In this document: piece after piece, positions 1 to 8,076 of the stretch
Layout: every line of letters begins with the position of its first letter
Position numbering within the stretch: the stretch's first letter is position 1
Assembly: GCA_025937835.1 (NCBI GenBank)
Contig: JAICQO010000056.1
Location: forward strand, 1 to 44,598
Reading direction: 5' to 3'
Length of the DNA stretch: 44,598 nucleotides
DNA from: Polyangiaceae bacterium
GTDB taxonomy: Bacteria; Myxococcota_A; Polyangia; Polyangiales; Polyangiaceae
Program-made: the position numbers and the translations under genes
The notes under the pieces: model-generated
Told to the model about the DNA's origin: nothing
The model's input: only the letters and a program-made list of their open reading frames with translations
Database searches by the model: none

Positions 1-4
1 CCAA

Positions 5-685
5 ATGTCGGACGAGCGCAGCAAGAAGCTCGCAGCGCGTGCAGCGCTCGCGCTGTTGCCGGAATCGGGAGTGATCGGGCTCGGCACCGGTTCCACGGTG
101 CGCTACTTCATCGAGGGCGTGGCCGAGCTGGTGAAGCAAGGGCGCGCGTACCAGGGCGTCCCGACCAGCCAGAAGAGCCGCGAGCTCGCGACGAGCCTCG
201 GTATCCCGCTGCTCCAGGACGACGGCCCCTGGGACGTGCTCTTGTGCGTGGACGGCGCCGACGAGGTGAGCGACGAGCTCGACCTGATCAAGGGCGGCGG
301 TGGCGCGCACACACGCGAGAAGATCGTGAACTTCGCGGCGCGCAAGAACGCGATCGTGGTCGACGACTCGAAGCTCAGCCGGCGCCTGGGCGAGCGCTTC
401 TCGGTGCCGGTCGAGGTTCTGCCGTTCGCCCACCTCGAGACCCACTCCCTCCTGTCGATGCACGGGGAGCCGAAGCTACGGATGGCCGGGAGTGAGCCAT
501 TCCGGACCGACTCCGGGAACTACGTGTACGACCTTCGGACCGGCCTGATTCACCGCCCGGCAGAGCTCGACGTCGAGCTCCGCACCATCCCCGGGGTGGT
601 CGAAACGGGCTTGTTTTGCGGCCGATGCGACGTGCTGCTCGTCTCTAGGGACGGCGACGTCCAGCGCATCGACAAGCCCGTATGA
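5..685 (+). CDS. rpiA: Ribose-5-phosphate isomerase A
   Basis: Interconverts ribose 5-phosphate and ribulose 5-phosphate in the cytosolic pentose phosphate pathway. The 226-residue protein is full length for RpiA. It carries the substrate loop GLGTGSTVRYF (residues 25-35), DGADEV (83-88) and KGGGGAHTREKIV (96-108), which contains the family's catalytic glutamate (E105) and binding lysine (K96). The ATG at position 5 is the natural start, but its upstream region lies outside the window. The next gene on this strand begins 144 bases downstream behind its own promoter, so co-transcription is not required. The assignment is secure. Confidence 0.96.
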   Translation: MSDERSKKLAARAALALLPESGVIGLGTGSTVRYFIEGVAELVKQGRAYQGVPTSQKSRELATSLGIPLLQDDGPWDVLLCVDGADEVSDELDLIKGGGGAHTREKIVNFAARKNAIVVDDSKLSRRLGERFSVPVEVLPFAHLETHSLLSMHGEPKLRMAGSEPFRTDSGNYVYDLRTGLIHRPAELDVELRTIPGVVETGLFCGRCDVLLVSRDGDVQRIDKPV

Positions 686-771
686 CGCTCGGCCTCGTCC
701 CGAAGAGAGAACAAGCGCCCAGGCCAGGGCCGAAAGCCCGAGCCCCAAGCCACGGAAGCCGGGGAATGGCG

Positions 772-800
772 TTGACAAACTCGGGGGCGATCGGGAAAAT
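772..800 (+). promoter_or_regulatory. Sigma70-type promoter for the PP2C phosphatase gene
   Basis: A consensus -35 box TTGACA (772-777) and a -10-like GAAAAT (795-800) are separated by 17 bases. They sit about 30 bases before the phosphatase ATG, in the gap after rpiA. The perfect -35 and ideal spacing in GC-rich surroundings make this credible. The -10 matches the consensus at four of six positions. Confidence 0.55.
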
Positions 801-829
801 GAGGCCTTCGCGCTTTTCGACAGCAGGCA

Positions 830-1603
830 ATGAGTCGCCCTCTCAGGATCGAAGTCGCCGGTCAGACGGACGTCGGGCGTAAGCGCAGCCACAACGAAGA
901 CAACTTCGCGATCCTGGCGGAGTACGGGCTGTACGTCGTCGCCGACGGCATGGGCGGCCATTCTTCTGGCGAGATCGCGTCGAAGATGGCGGTCGACACG
1001 CTCGAGCAGTTCTTCGCCGACACGTCGGAAGATCCCGAGCGCACCTGGCCCTACAAGATGGACCGGGCCAAGGGCTACGAAGAGAACCGCCTGATCACGG
1101 GCATCAAGCTGTGCAACCTGCGCATCTACGAGCAAGCGCAGCGCAACGCCAAGCAACGCGGCATGGGCACGACGCTCGCTGCGCTGTTCGCGGTCGAAGA
1201 CGGCATCTACATCGCGCACGTCGGCGACAGCCGCGTGTACCGGATCCGCGACGGCCGGATCGAGCTTTTGACCGAAGACCACAGCCTCCTCAACGACTAC
1301 AAGCGCATGAAGCGCCTGACCGAAGAGGAGATCGCGAACTTCCCTCACAAGAACGTGATCGTGCGCGCCCTCGGGATGAAGGACACGGTCAAGGTCGACA
1401 CGCGCTTCGAGTCGCCCCGCGTCGGTGACATCCTGCTCTTGTGCAGCGACGGGCTGTGCGGTCCGGTCAACGACCAGCGCCTGCTCGACACGGTGATGAA
1501 GCACGGCGATTTGACGGCCGCGACGCAGCGGCTGATCGAGACCGCCAACGAGAGCGGCGGTCCGGACAACATCACCTGCGTGCTGGCTCGCTGGGTCGAG
1601 TAG
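830..1603 (+). CDS. PP2C-family serine/threonine protein phosphatase
   Basis: Metal-dependent phosphatase expected to reverse Ser/Thr kinase signalling. All PP2C metal-binding and catalytic motifs appear in order in 257 residues: RSHNEDNF (19-26), VADGMGGHSSGE (37-48), GMGTTLAALF, HVGDSRVYRI, LLCSDGL and GGPDNITCVL near the C-terminus. There is no transmembrane segment or extra domain, so it resembles soluble Stp1/PrpC enzymes. The large kinase at 35.8-40.2 kb is one possible partner class, but nothing links them directly. A promoter lies just upstream. The ATG at 830 has only a weak ribosome binding site. Confidence 0.93.
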   Translation: MSRPLRIEVAGQTDVGRKRSHNEDNFAILAEYGLYVVADGMGGHSSGEIASKMAVDTLEQFFADTSEDPERTWPYKMDRAKGYEENRLITGIKLCNLRIYEQAQRNAKQRGMGTTLAALFAVEDGIYIAHVGDSRVYRIRDGRIELLTEDHSLLNDYKRMKRLTEEEIANFPHKNVIVRALGMKDTVKVDTRFESPRVGDILLLCSDGLCGPVNDQRLLDTVMKHGDLTAATQRLIETANESGGPDNITCVLARWVE

Positions 1604-1637
1604 GCCGGCCGCGAGTCCGCGCCGATCGGAGCCCGGC

Positions 1638-2573
1638 TTGTTTCAGCTGAAGCGCTATCCGGGAAACCCCGTTCTCACCGGGAAGGACTTCCCCGAAGGC
1701 TCCGGCATCAGGCGGGTCTTCAACTCGGGCGTGATCAAGGCCGGAGGCCGCTACGTGATGGCGTGCCGAGTCGAGGACGCCGCGCTCCGGAACCGGATCT
1801 GGATCGCCGAGAGCGACGACGGCCTGCGCTGGGTACCCCGGCCCGGGCCGGCCGAGCTGCCGCACGACGATCCCGATTTCGCCGAATACACGGCGGGCAT
1901 GTACTACGACCCACGCATCACGTACCTCGACGGCAGGTACTACTTGATGCACGCCGCGCACAGCTCGCACGGCTGCCGGCTGAGCTTGCTCTCCACCAGC
2001 GACTTTTCGCGTTTCGAGTGGCTGGGACACGTCTCCGCGCCCGACAACCGCAACGGCGCGCTGTTTCCCGAGAAGATCAACGGCCTCTACGCCCGGCTCG
2101 AACGGCCGAACACCGGCGGGGCGTTCGGGGACATGTGGGTCAGCTATTCGCCCGATCTGATTTTCTGGGGCAAGGCCCGGTGCGTGCTCAGAAACCGCGA
2201 CGTGCGCTGGGCCTGGACCAAGATCGGACCGGGCGCGGTGCCGATCCGCACCGAGCACGGCTGGCTCACGATCTTTCACGGCGTGCGCACGCAATGCGCG
2301 CAGCACTACGTGTATCAGCTCGGAGTGTGCCTGCTCGCCCTCGACGATCCGTCCCGGGTGATCGGCCGCAGCGAGGAGGCGATCCTCGAGCCGGAGGAGC
2401 AATACGAGCTGGTCGGACAGACGCCGAGCGTCGTGTTCACCTCGGGAGCGGTGCTCGAAGATGATGGCGAGCTCAAGGTTTACTACGGCGGTGCCGACAC
2501 CGTTCAATGCCTGGCCACGATCCGCATCGAGCGCTTGCTCGAGGCGTGCGGCGTGGCTTCGCCGCGCGTTTGA
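1638..2573 (+). CDS. Glycoside hydrolase family 130 (beta-mannoside phosphorylase-like)
   Basis: GH130 enzymes phosphorolyse or hydrolyse beta-mannosides. The 311 residues show the five-bladed propeller signatures: an N-terminal RYPGNPVL, VFNSGVIKAGGRYVMACRVE (27-46), and YDPRITYLDGRYY (90-102), whose aspartate D91 matches the family's proposed proton donor. Start choice: the TTG at 1638 follows CGGAG (1627-1631) at good spacing. The gene ends two bases from the end of the convergent LacI regulator at 2576, a plausible regulator although transcribed from the opposite side. No transporter or other carbohydrate enzyme adjoins it, so substrate and direction (phosphorylase or hydrolase) are open. 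Confidence 0.85.
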   Translation: MFQLKRYPGNPVLTGKDFPEGSGIRRVFNSGVIKAGGRYVMACRVEDAALRNRIWIAESDDGLRWVPRPGPAELPHDDPDFAEYTAGMYYDPRITYLDGRYYLMHAAHSSHGCRLSLLSTSDFSRFEWLGHVSAPDNRNGALFPEKINGLYARLERPNTGGAFGDMWVSYSPDLIFWGKARCVLRNRDVRWAWTKIGPGAVPIRTEHGWLTIFHGVRTQCAQHYVYQLGVCLLALDDPSRVIGRSEEAILEPEEQYELVGQTPSVVFTSGAVLEDDGELKVYYGGADTVQCLATIRIERLLEACGVASPRV

Positions 2574-2575
2574 GC

Positions 2576-3634
2576 TCAGCGGCGCACGCGGCGAGGAGCG
2601 GCCCGCCCGGTGCTGCCGCGCAGCACCAGGTCCACCGGCGCGAGCTCGACCTTCGCCGCCTGGTCCAGCTTCTCGACGAGCTCGATCAGCCGCGCCATGG
2701 CGCGCCGCCCCAGGTGCTCCTTGACCACGCTTACCGTGGTCAGCGGCGGATCGGTGTACTTGCTCATCACGATGTCGTCGAAGCCGACGACGCTGAAGTC
2801 GCGCGGCACCGCACGGCCGCTCTCGTGGGCGGCCCGCAGCGCCCCGGCCGCCATCTCGTCGTTCGGGCAGAACAGCGCCGTGGGCGCCTTCTTCGTCGAG
2901 AGCGCGCGGTGCGTGGCCTCGTAGGCAGCCTCGAAGGTGAAGGCCTCGGTGTCGAGCACGTGCGCGGACTTCTTGAACGCGAGCTCGCGGCGCTCGAAGG
3001 CAGCTCGAAAACCTGCCAGACGCTCGCCGACGCTCGGCGGCGGGCGGCGCGGCAGCAGCATGGCCGGGACGTGTCCGAGCTCGATCAGGTGCTCGGCCGC
3101 GAGCGCCCCACCGCGACGGTTGTCGATCAAGAGCGCGTTGATGCCGCGGAGCTGAGGGAAGGTGTCGACCGCGACCACGGCGACGCCGAGCGACTCGAGA
3201 TCGCGCACCATGCGCGGCTCGAGCCGGCGCATGAACAGCACGCCAGCGACGTTCTTCTCGCGCACGATCTTGGGAAGATCGGCGTAGCTCTTGTAGGTCG
3301 CATCGACGTAAGAGAAGAGCAGGTTGTAGTCGCGCTCGATCGCTTCCTTGACCGCGCCCTGGACCACGAAAGAGTAGAAGTGATTACTGATGGCGTCGTC
3401 CTGCTTGTAAAAGACGATGCCCACGTTGACGATGCGCTTGCGCGCCAGACCCGCCGCCGCGGCATTGGCGTGATAATTCAGGGAGCGCGCCACCTCGAGC
3501 ACGCGCCGCCGCACCTTCGGGCTGATGCTCTCGTTCGGGTTGTCGTTCAGCACGAACGACACCGTCGCCGTCGAAACCCCGGCGCGCTTGGCGACGTCCT
3601 TGATCGTGGCTCGTTTACCGGCTGGGGACGTCAC
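2576..3634 (-). CDS. LacI-family transcriptional regulator
   Basis: A 352-residue repressor-type protein. The N-terminal helix-turn-helix TIKDVAKRAGVSTATVSFVL (residues 10-29) and hinge region to about residue 66 are textbook LacI. A periplasmic-binding-protein-like effector domain follows, with GVLFMRR, ALLIDNRRGG and the late signature FSVVGFDDI. Start choice: GTG at 3634 places the helix-turn-helix at the expected distance from the N-terminus. It converges with the GH130 gene and probably senses a sugar or sugar phosphate. No clear operator palindrome is visible in the 200 bases upstream (3635-3834), which hold no gene. Confidence 0.92.
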   Translation of the reverse strand: MTSPAGKRATIKDVAKRAGVSTATVSFVLNDNPNESISPKVRRRVLEVARSLNYHANAAAAGLARKRIVNVGIVFYKQDDAISNHFYSFVVQGAVKEAIERDYNLLFSYVDATYKSYADLPKIVREKNVAGVLFMRRLEPRMVRDLESLGVAVVAVDTFPQLRGINALLIDNRRGGALAAEHLIELGHVPAMLLPRRPPPSVGERLAGFRAAFERRELAFKKSAHVLDTEAFTFEAAYEATHRALSTKKAPTALFCPNDEMAAGALRAAHESGRAVPRDFSVVGFDDIVMSKYTDPPLTTVSVVKEHLGRRAMARLIELVEKLDQAAKVELAPVDLVLRGSTGRAAPRRVRR

Positions 3635-3834
3635 AGCAAGCTCATAGACTATTTCGAGCGTGGTCCCAACGAACTGCGGCGTGGACGAGGATGCAACTCG
3701 GCTTCACCCGAACGGCCGCAACCCTCTCGGTCCGCGATACCGCTCCAGTTCCTCAAGAATAAAATCCCTTCCCGATCTTCTCACCTTCTGATCTTCTTGT
3801 TGCCCGGATCGAACCCCGCCGCCCTCAGCCTTTT

Positions 3835-4164
3835 CTATTCGGGGAGGACGTTGACCGGTTGGGGCGGCTTCACTTCCACGGGTGAGCCCGAGAGCGGGTG
3901 CAGGAGGCCGTAGATCGCGCACAGTAACGCGAGCATCATCACGCTCGTGACGAGGTAGGTGTTCACGGGCGGGTGCTTGGAGGTGCTCCAGCCGTCGGCG
4001 TAGAATTTTCCGCGGCTCCGCGTGCGGATCCGGCGCTGAACCCCCTGCGTGAGATCGGGTGGGACGGAGGCGCTACCGAGCGCGCCTCGGACCAGCTCCT
4101 TGACCCGCTCTTCACCCTGCGGGTCTAGTCGCGACGGGGGCGCGGGCTCTTCGGGATCCGCCAT
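3835..4164 (-). CDS. Small single-pass membrane protein, putative anti-sigma factor
   Basis: A 109-residue protein whose ATG overlaps the stop of the ECF sigma gene by one base (TGATG), so the two are translationally coupled. An acidic N-terminal half is followed by an RRIRTRSRGKF basic patch, one transmembrane helix at about residues 69-89, and a short proline-rich tail. It has no HxxxCxxC zinc anti-sigma motif; the only cysteine is inside the membrane helix. Position and topology suggest a membrane-tethered sigma regulator, but this is inference from context. It could also be an unrelated product of the same transcript. Confidence 0.7.
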   Translation of the reverse strand: MADPEEPAPPSRLDPQGEERVKELVRGALGSASVPPDLTQGVQRRIRTRSRGKFYADGWSTSKHPPVNTYLVTSVMMLALLCAIYGLLHPLSGSPVEVKPPQPVNVLPE

Positions 4165-4805
4165 CAGGACTTGCCTCCGAGTTTGCGCTCGACCGCTGAT
4201 TTGAGCATCGCGCGGGCGCGGTGCAGACGGCTCTTCACGGTGCCGTCCGGCAAGCCCGTGATCTCCGACAGCTCTTCGTAGCTCAGGTCTTCCAGGTCAC
4301 GCAGCACGAGCACCTCGCGAAAATCCGGGTCCATCTCCGCCAGACACAGGCGCACGATGCGCTCGACCTCTCGCCCTTCGGCCATCTGGTCCGGTCGCTC
4401 GACGTCCCCGCTGGTGAAGCCCTGAACCTCTTCGGCGTTGAGCCGCTCCTTCAGCGGCTCGAAGTCGGCCTGGCTCTCGGTCTTGCGCCGGCCCAGGTAC
4501 TTCAGGCGATTTTTGCAGAGGTTGATCGCGATCGTATAGACCCAGGTGCCGAGCCGCGAGTCGCCACGAAAATTGCCGACCGCCTTGAACACCTGAACGA
4601 AGACTTCCTGCGCGAGATCCTCGGCTTCGTCCCTGCGGCCGACCATGCGGAACACGAGCTTGTAGACGCGACCCTGGTAGAGCTGCACGAGCTCGAGGAA
4701 CGCGCGCTCGTCGCGAGCCCTGAGCCGTTCGATGAATCGGCGCTCGCTCTCGTCGTCGGGATCGCTGGGTTCCAACTTCGGGGTTCCGCCCTTCCCCACT
4801 CTCAC
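4164..4805 (-). CDS. ECF RNA polymerase sigma factor (RpoE-like)
   Basis: A 213-residue group IV sigma factor. Region 2 is clear (RDEAEDLAQEVFVQVFKAV, then LGTWVYTIAINLCKNRL). Region 4 carries SYEELSEITGLPDGTVKSRL and HRARAMLK, the -35-recognising helix-turn-helix. No extra C-terminal domain is present. It begins with GTG at 4805, 20 bases downstream of the tRNA-Gln 3' end on the same strand, and no convincing Shine-Dalgarno precedes it; GTG at 4799 is an alternative. It overlaps the small membrane protein at 4164 by one base, the usual sigma/anti-sigma order. The stimulus is unknown. Confidence 0.93.
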   Translation of the reverse strand: MRVGKGGTPKLEPSDPDDESERRFIERLRARDERAFLELVQLYQGRVYKLVFRMVGRRDEAEDLAQEVFVQVFKAVGNFRGDSRLGTWVYTIAINLCKNRLKYLGRRKTESQADFEPLKERLNAEEVQGFTSGDVERPDQMAEGREVERIVRLCLAEMDPDFREVLVLRDLEDLSYEELSEITGLPDGTVKSRLHRARAMLKSAVERKLGGKS

Positions 4806-4825
4806 TGGAGGTTCGGGATTTGGGG

Positions 4826-4896
4826 TTCCGGCGCATGGATTCGAACCACGATTCAGGGATTCAAAGTCCCTTGTCCTGCCTTTAGACGACGCCGGA
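4826..4896 (-). tRNA. tRNA-Gln (UUG anticodon)
   Basis: Folding the minus strand gives a complete 71-base cloverleaf. The acceptor pairs TCCGGCG with CGCCGGA, the D arm is GTC/GAC, the anticodon arm AGGGA/TCCCT encloses loop CTTTGAA (anticodon TTG), and the T arm is CGTGG-TTCGAAT-CCATG. The discriminator is A and CCA is not encoded. A promoter lies directly upstream (4921-4948). The tRNA sits between hemG and the ECF sigma gene, all on one strand. Confidence 0.95.
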
Positions 4897-4916
4897 AGAA
4901 GAGAGTTCCCTGCGGG

Positions 4917-4930
4917 CCACTAAATAGTGG
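4917..4930. repeat. Short palindrome spanning the hemG stop codon
   Basis: CCACTA and TAGTGG are perfect complements around a two-base centre. The palindrome contains the hemG stop codon and the -10-like element of the tRNA promoter. It could act as an operator or a weak hairpin; no T tract follows. Confidence 0.4.
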
Positions 4931-6383
4931 AGCGCGCTTTGGTGTCAACCTGGCTCGCGCGATTCAGGAAAGACAGGGCCGCCCTGGCTGCGCTCTTGGC
5001 CTGGCGGATGCAGTCCGGAATGCCCACACCGTCGTAACCCGCGCCGGCGAGAAACAGCCCCGGGAGCTGGGCGAGCTCGGTGTCGAGACGCTCCAGGCGC
5101 TCCCGATGACCGATGCCCGGTTGCGGCCGGATACCCCGATGCCGGTACAGGCGGCTGAAGAGCGGCGCGCCGAAGGGCCCGCTCAGGCGCTCGAGCTCCG
5201 AACGAGCGAGCTCCACGAGGTCGCTGTCCGGCAACTCCAGATCGCGCCCCGGCCCCACGTACGCGCGCACGAGGATCGAGCCCTCGGGCGCGCGCCCCGG
5301 CCACTTGCTCGTCACCCACGTCGCCGCGAGGATCCTGCCCTCACCGGGCGGCACCAGGAAGCCGGAGCCATCGAGCTCGCGGCCGAGCTCGCTCTTCGAG
5401 AACGCGAACGCGGCCGTCGCGGTCGAGGCGTAGCGGATCGCGGCGAGCTCTCGCGACAGCCGCCCCTCGGGTACGACCGCCGCGGCCACCGGCGCGGGCA
5501 GTGTCAGCACCACCGCACGCGCCGAGAGCGTGCCGCGGCTCGTGCGGAGGACGAAGCGCGCGCCGTCGCGCTCGAGCGCGATCAAGCTGTGATCGACGCG
5601 GATCCGAGCGCGGCCGATGCGCTCGACGAGCCGGTCGACGAGCGACTCGAGCCCGTCCCGCAGAGACAGGAACGGGCTCGGCGCCGCCACCGAACGCGCG
5701 CGGACCCAGCTTTTCAGCAGGGAAATCAGGCTCGGGTGCGCCTCGCCGCCGCGCTGCAAGGCTGCCCCGAGCATGCCCAAGATCACGCTGCGCGAGCGGC
5801 TCTCGAACAACGACAGCTGCGGAAAGGTCGCGTGCAAGCTGAGCTCGCCGATGTCACCGGCGTAGATCCCGCCGAGCAGCGGCGCGCCGATCGTCCTCGC
5901 GACCTCGGCTCCGAAGCGCCGCGTGAGGAAGCTCTCGATCGATTCGTCCTCGCCGCTCTGCTTCGCGGGGATCACCAGATCCCCGAGCGCTCGCAGCTTG
6001 CCGGGGAAGCTGAGCAGCGGCGTGTCGAGCAAGGGGCCGAGCCGCGTGGGCGCCGACAACACCATGCCCGCAGGCAGCCGCTCGAGCGCGCCGTGTCGCA
6101 CGAGATACGCGGCGTGCGCGCCGGGCAAGACCTCGATCAGCTCGGACTTCATGCCGAGCTCGGCGCACAGCGCCGCGGCGTCGGGCTTGGTTCTGAGAAA
6201 CGAGTCGGGGCCCGCCTCGATCACGAAGCCGTCGCTCCGCTCGGTGCGCACGCAACCGCCGAGCCGCGGCGAGCCCTCGATCAGCGAAAGCGCGAGCTCC
6301 GGCGCCTGGCTCATGAGCGCGAACGCCGCGCTCAGGCCAGAGATTCCGCCGCCGACCACGGCGACGTCGAGCTCGGCGATCAT
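4920..6383 (-). CDS. hemG: Protoporphyrinogen/coproporphyrinogen III oxidase (HemG/HemY type)
   Basis: FAD-dependent enzyme that oxidises protoporphyrinogen IX (or coproporphyrinogen III) late in haem synthesis. Its 487 residues match the oxygen-dependent family. The N-terminal dinucleotide fold VAVVGGGISGLSAAFAL begins at residue 8, followed by EAGPDSF in the mid N-terminal part. The C-terminal flavin-binding block LFLAGAGYDGVGIPDCIRQA is intact. Its ATG overlaps the hemE stop as ATGA (6380-6383), so the two are translationally coupled. This is the HemY lineage, often named hemG in delta-proteobacteria, not the unrelated small E. coli HemG. Which porphyrinogen it prefers cannot be read from the sequence. 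Confidence 0.93.
   Translation of the reverse strand: MIAELDVAVVGGGISGLSAAFALMSQAPELALSLIEGSPRLGGCVRTERSDGFVIEAGPDSFLRTKPDAAALCAELGMKSELIEVLPGAHAAYLVRHGALERLPAGMVLSAPTRLGPLLDTPLLSFPGKLRALGDLVIPAKQSGEDESIESFLTRRFGAEVARTIGAPLLGGIYAGDIGELSLHATFPQLSLFESRSRSVILGMLGAALQRGGEAHPSLISLLKSWVRARSVAAPSPFLSLRDGLESLVDRLVERIGRARIRVDHSLIALERDGARFVLRTSRGTLSARAVVLTLPAPVAAAVVPEGRLSRELAAIRYASTATAAFAFSKSELGRELDGSGFLVPPGEGRILAATWVTSKWPGRAPEGSILVRAYVGPGRDLELPDSDLVELARSELERLSGPFGAPLFSRLYRHRGIRPQPGIGHRERLERLDTELAQLPGLFLAGAGYDGVGIPDCIRQAKSAARAALSFLNRASQVDTKARSTI
4921..4948 (-). promoter_or_regulatory. Probable promoter of tRNA-Gln
   Basis: On the minus strand a perfect TTGACA (4948-4943) is followed after 16 bases by TATTTA (4926-4921), an AT-rich -10-like element matching the consensus at three positions. 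Predicted initiation falls about 15-20 bases before the tRNA 5' end. The element overlaps the last codons of hemG and a short palindrome (4917-4930). Confidence 0.5.
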
Positions 6384-7408
6384 CGCCGCGAGCGCTCGTG
6401 GACGTAGTCGACCACGAACTTGGCGGCATCCGGCGAAGTCTCGGGCAAGATGCCGTGGCCCAGGTTGAAGACGTGACCGAGCCGGTTACTGGCCGCGGCG
6501 AGCACCTCGTCTACACGGCGGGAGAGCAGCGGGCGCGGAGCGTCGAGCACGAGCGGATCGAGGTTGCCCTGAACCGCGACGCCGTCACCGAGGCGAGCGA
6601 TGGCGTCGGCGAGCGGCGTCCGCCAGTCGACGCCGATCACCGTGCCGCCGGCGTCGCGCTGCAGCTCGAGCAGGTTGGAAGTGCCGGTGCCGAAATGAAT
6701 CACCGGGACGCCCGCCTTCTCGACGTCGGACAAGATGTGGCGCACGTGAGGCTTGATGAACTCGACGTAGTCGCTCTGGCCGAGCGCGCCGATCCAGGAA
6801 TCGAAGAGCTGCACGGCCTGCGCTCCCGCGGCGATCTGCGCGCGGAGGTAGCGCCGCACCACCTCGGAGAGCTTGTGCATGAGCGCGTGCCAGAGCTCGG
6901 GCTCGCGGTACATGAGCCGCTTGGTGAGCGCGTAGTGCGAGCTCTTGCCGCCCTCGACCAGATAACTCGCGAGGGTGAACGGCGCGCCGGCGAAGCCGAT
7001 CAGCGGCGTCTTTCCGTCGAGCTCCTTGCGCAGGAGGCGGATCGCCTGGAGCACGTGCGGCAAGCCCTCCTCCGGATCGAAGAGCCTGAGCCGCTCGATG
7101 TCGGCAGCTTCGCGCACCGGCTGATGGATGACCGGACCTTCACCGGCCGCGAACTCGAACGGGGCGCCCATCGGCTCGAGCGGCAGCAGGATGTCTGCGA
7201 ACAGGATCGCCGCGTCGACTCCCAGGGCGCGCACGGGCTGCAGAGTGACCTCGGTCGCGAGCTCGGGTTGCCGGCAAATCTCGAGCAGCGTGTGCTTCTT
7301 CCGCACCGCGCGGTACTCGGCCATGTAGCGCCCTGCCTGGCGCATGAACCAAACCGGCGTCGCGTCCACGGGTTCTCGCCGGCAAGCGCGTAAGAATCGA
7401 TCCCACAT
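6380..7408 (-). CDS. hemE: Uroporphyrinogen decarboxylase
   Basis: Removes four carboxyl groups from uroporphyrinogen III to give coproporphyrinogen III in the cytosol. The 342-residue protein has the signature PVWFMRQAGRYMAEYR (18-33), with the substrate-binding arginines (R23, R27), and FADILLPLEPMG (70-81), with the catalytic aspartate (D72). GLGHGILP-type C-terminal residues appear as NLGHGILPETSP. Start choice: ATG at 7408 follows GGAAAG at good distance. It lies 44 bases downstream of ccmE and overlaps hemG, giving a ccmE-hemE-hemG string. Confidence 0.96.
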   Translation of the reverse strand: MWDRFLRACRREPVDATPVWFMRQAGRYMAEYRAVRKKHTLLEICRQPELATEVTLQPVRALGVDAAILFADILLPLEPMGAPFEFAAGEGPVIHQPVREAADIERLRLFDPEEGLPHVLQAIRLLRKELDGKTPLIGFAGAPFTLASYLVEGGKSSHYALTKRLMYREPELWHALMHKLSEVVRRYLRAQIAAGAQAVQLFDSWIGALGQSDYVEFIKPHVRHILSDVEKAGVPVIHFGTGTSNLLELQRDAGGTVIGVDWRTPLADAIARLGDGVAVQGNLDPLVLDAPRPLLSRRVDEVLAAASNRLGHVFNLGHGILPETSPDAAKFVVDYVHERSRR

Positions 7409-7452
7409 TTTCTGATCTTTCCGGGCCCTCGGCCCTCTTGCCCGGAGCTCGA

Positions 7453-8019
7453 CTAGAGCGAGGTCGTAGTCTGCATCTGAAGGTGCGGCGCGCGCTCGCC
7501 CTTCTCGGCCCGGTCACGCATTTCGTACTTCGAGGGACACTTCGCCATCACGTGCGTGGCCTCGAAGTGACCGGCCGCGGTCAGCGTGCCGGTCGCGGTC
7601 ACCTCGGTGTCCATGCCCGGAACGTCACGGAATGTATCCGGAACGACGCACGCGGGCAGGCGCACCGGCAGCTTCACGCCCTTGCTCTCGACCGTGAACC
7701 GATACTCGCAGGGTTGATCGCGCCGCACCAGGGTGCCCCGCGTCAGGATCCCCTGAACCTTGATGTTGCGACCGGTGAGCTTGGTCTGCTCCTTCACCGC
7801 CTGATCGACCTGGTAGGCGTAGACCGCTGCGTTCTTGAAACTCAGGAACACGAGCGACAGGATGCCGATCACCATCACGAGCAACGCCGCGAGCAGCCCG
7901 CGGTTCCCCTTGCGCTTGGGGCTCGGAGACTCGACGGAAACGCCGTAAGCCGGCTCGGTCTTGGCGATCGTCTCGGACTCTTCGAGCGCTTTCGTCAGCT
8001 CGTCATCGACCCGGCTCAT
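7453..8019 (-). CDS. ccmE: Cytochrome c haem chaperone CcmE, CxxxY variant
   Basis: CcmE carries haem in the periplasm during System I cytochrome c maturation. The 188-residue protein has a 40-residue cytoplasmic tail, one membrane anchor (about 42-62) and a periplasmic OB-fold domain with GRNIKVQGIL, LPACVVPDTFRDVPGM and THVMAKCPSKYEMR. The position of the classical haem-binding HxxxY reads C161-P-S-K-Y165. This CxxxY form is known from Desulfovibrio-type and archaeal systems, where cysteine replaces the haem-binding histidine. No other ccm gene adjoins it; the neighbours are the haem genes hemE and hemG. The long N-terminal tail is unusual for the family. Confidence 0.86.
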   Translation of the reverse strand: MSRVDDELTKALEESETIAKTEPAYGVSVESPSPKRKGNRGLLAALLVMVIGILSLVFLSFKNAAVYAYQVDQAVKEQTKLTGRNIKVQGILTRGTLVRRDQPCEYRFTVESKGVKLPVRLPACVVPDTFRDVPGMDTEVTATGTLTAAGHFEATHVMAKCPSKYEMRDRAEKGERAPHLQMQTTTSL

Positions 8020-8076
8020 GGTCAGAGAGGCTAGCTCCGGGTCCCGGCAGGGTCCAATCCCGGCGGAAATTCGGCT

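Noticed and set aside
4221-6407. 728-residue reading frame on the plus strand opposite the sigma, tRNA and hemG genes
   Set aside because: It runs antisense through three recognised genes and the tRNA, and is Arg/Ala/His-rich with no domain; typical shadow of GC-rich coding DNA.
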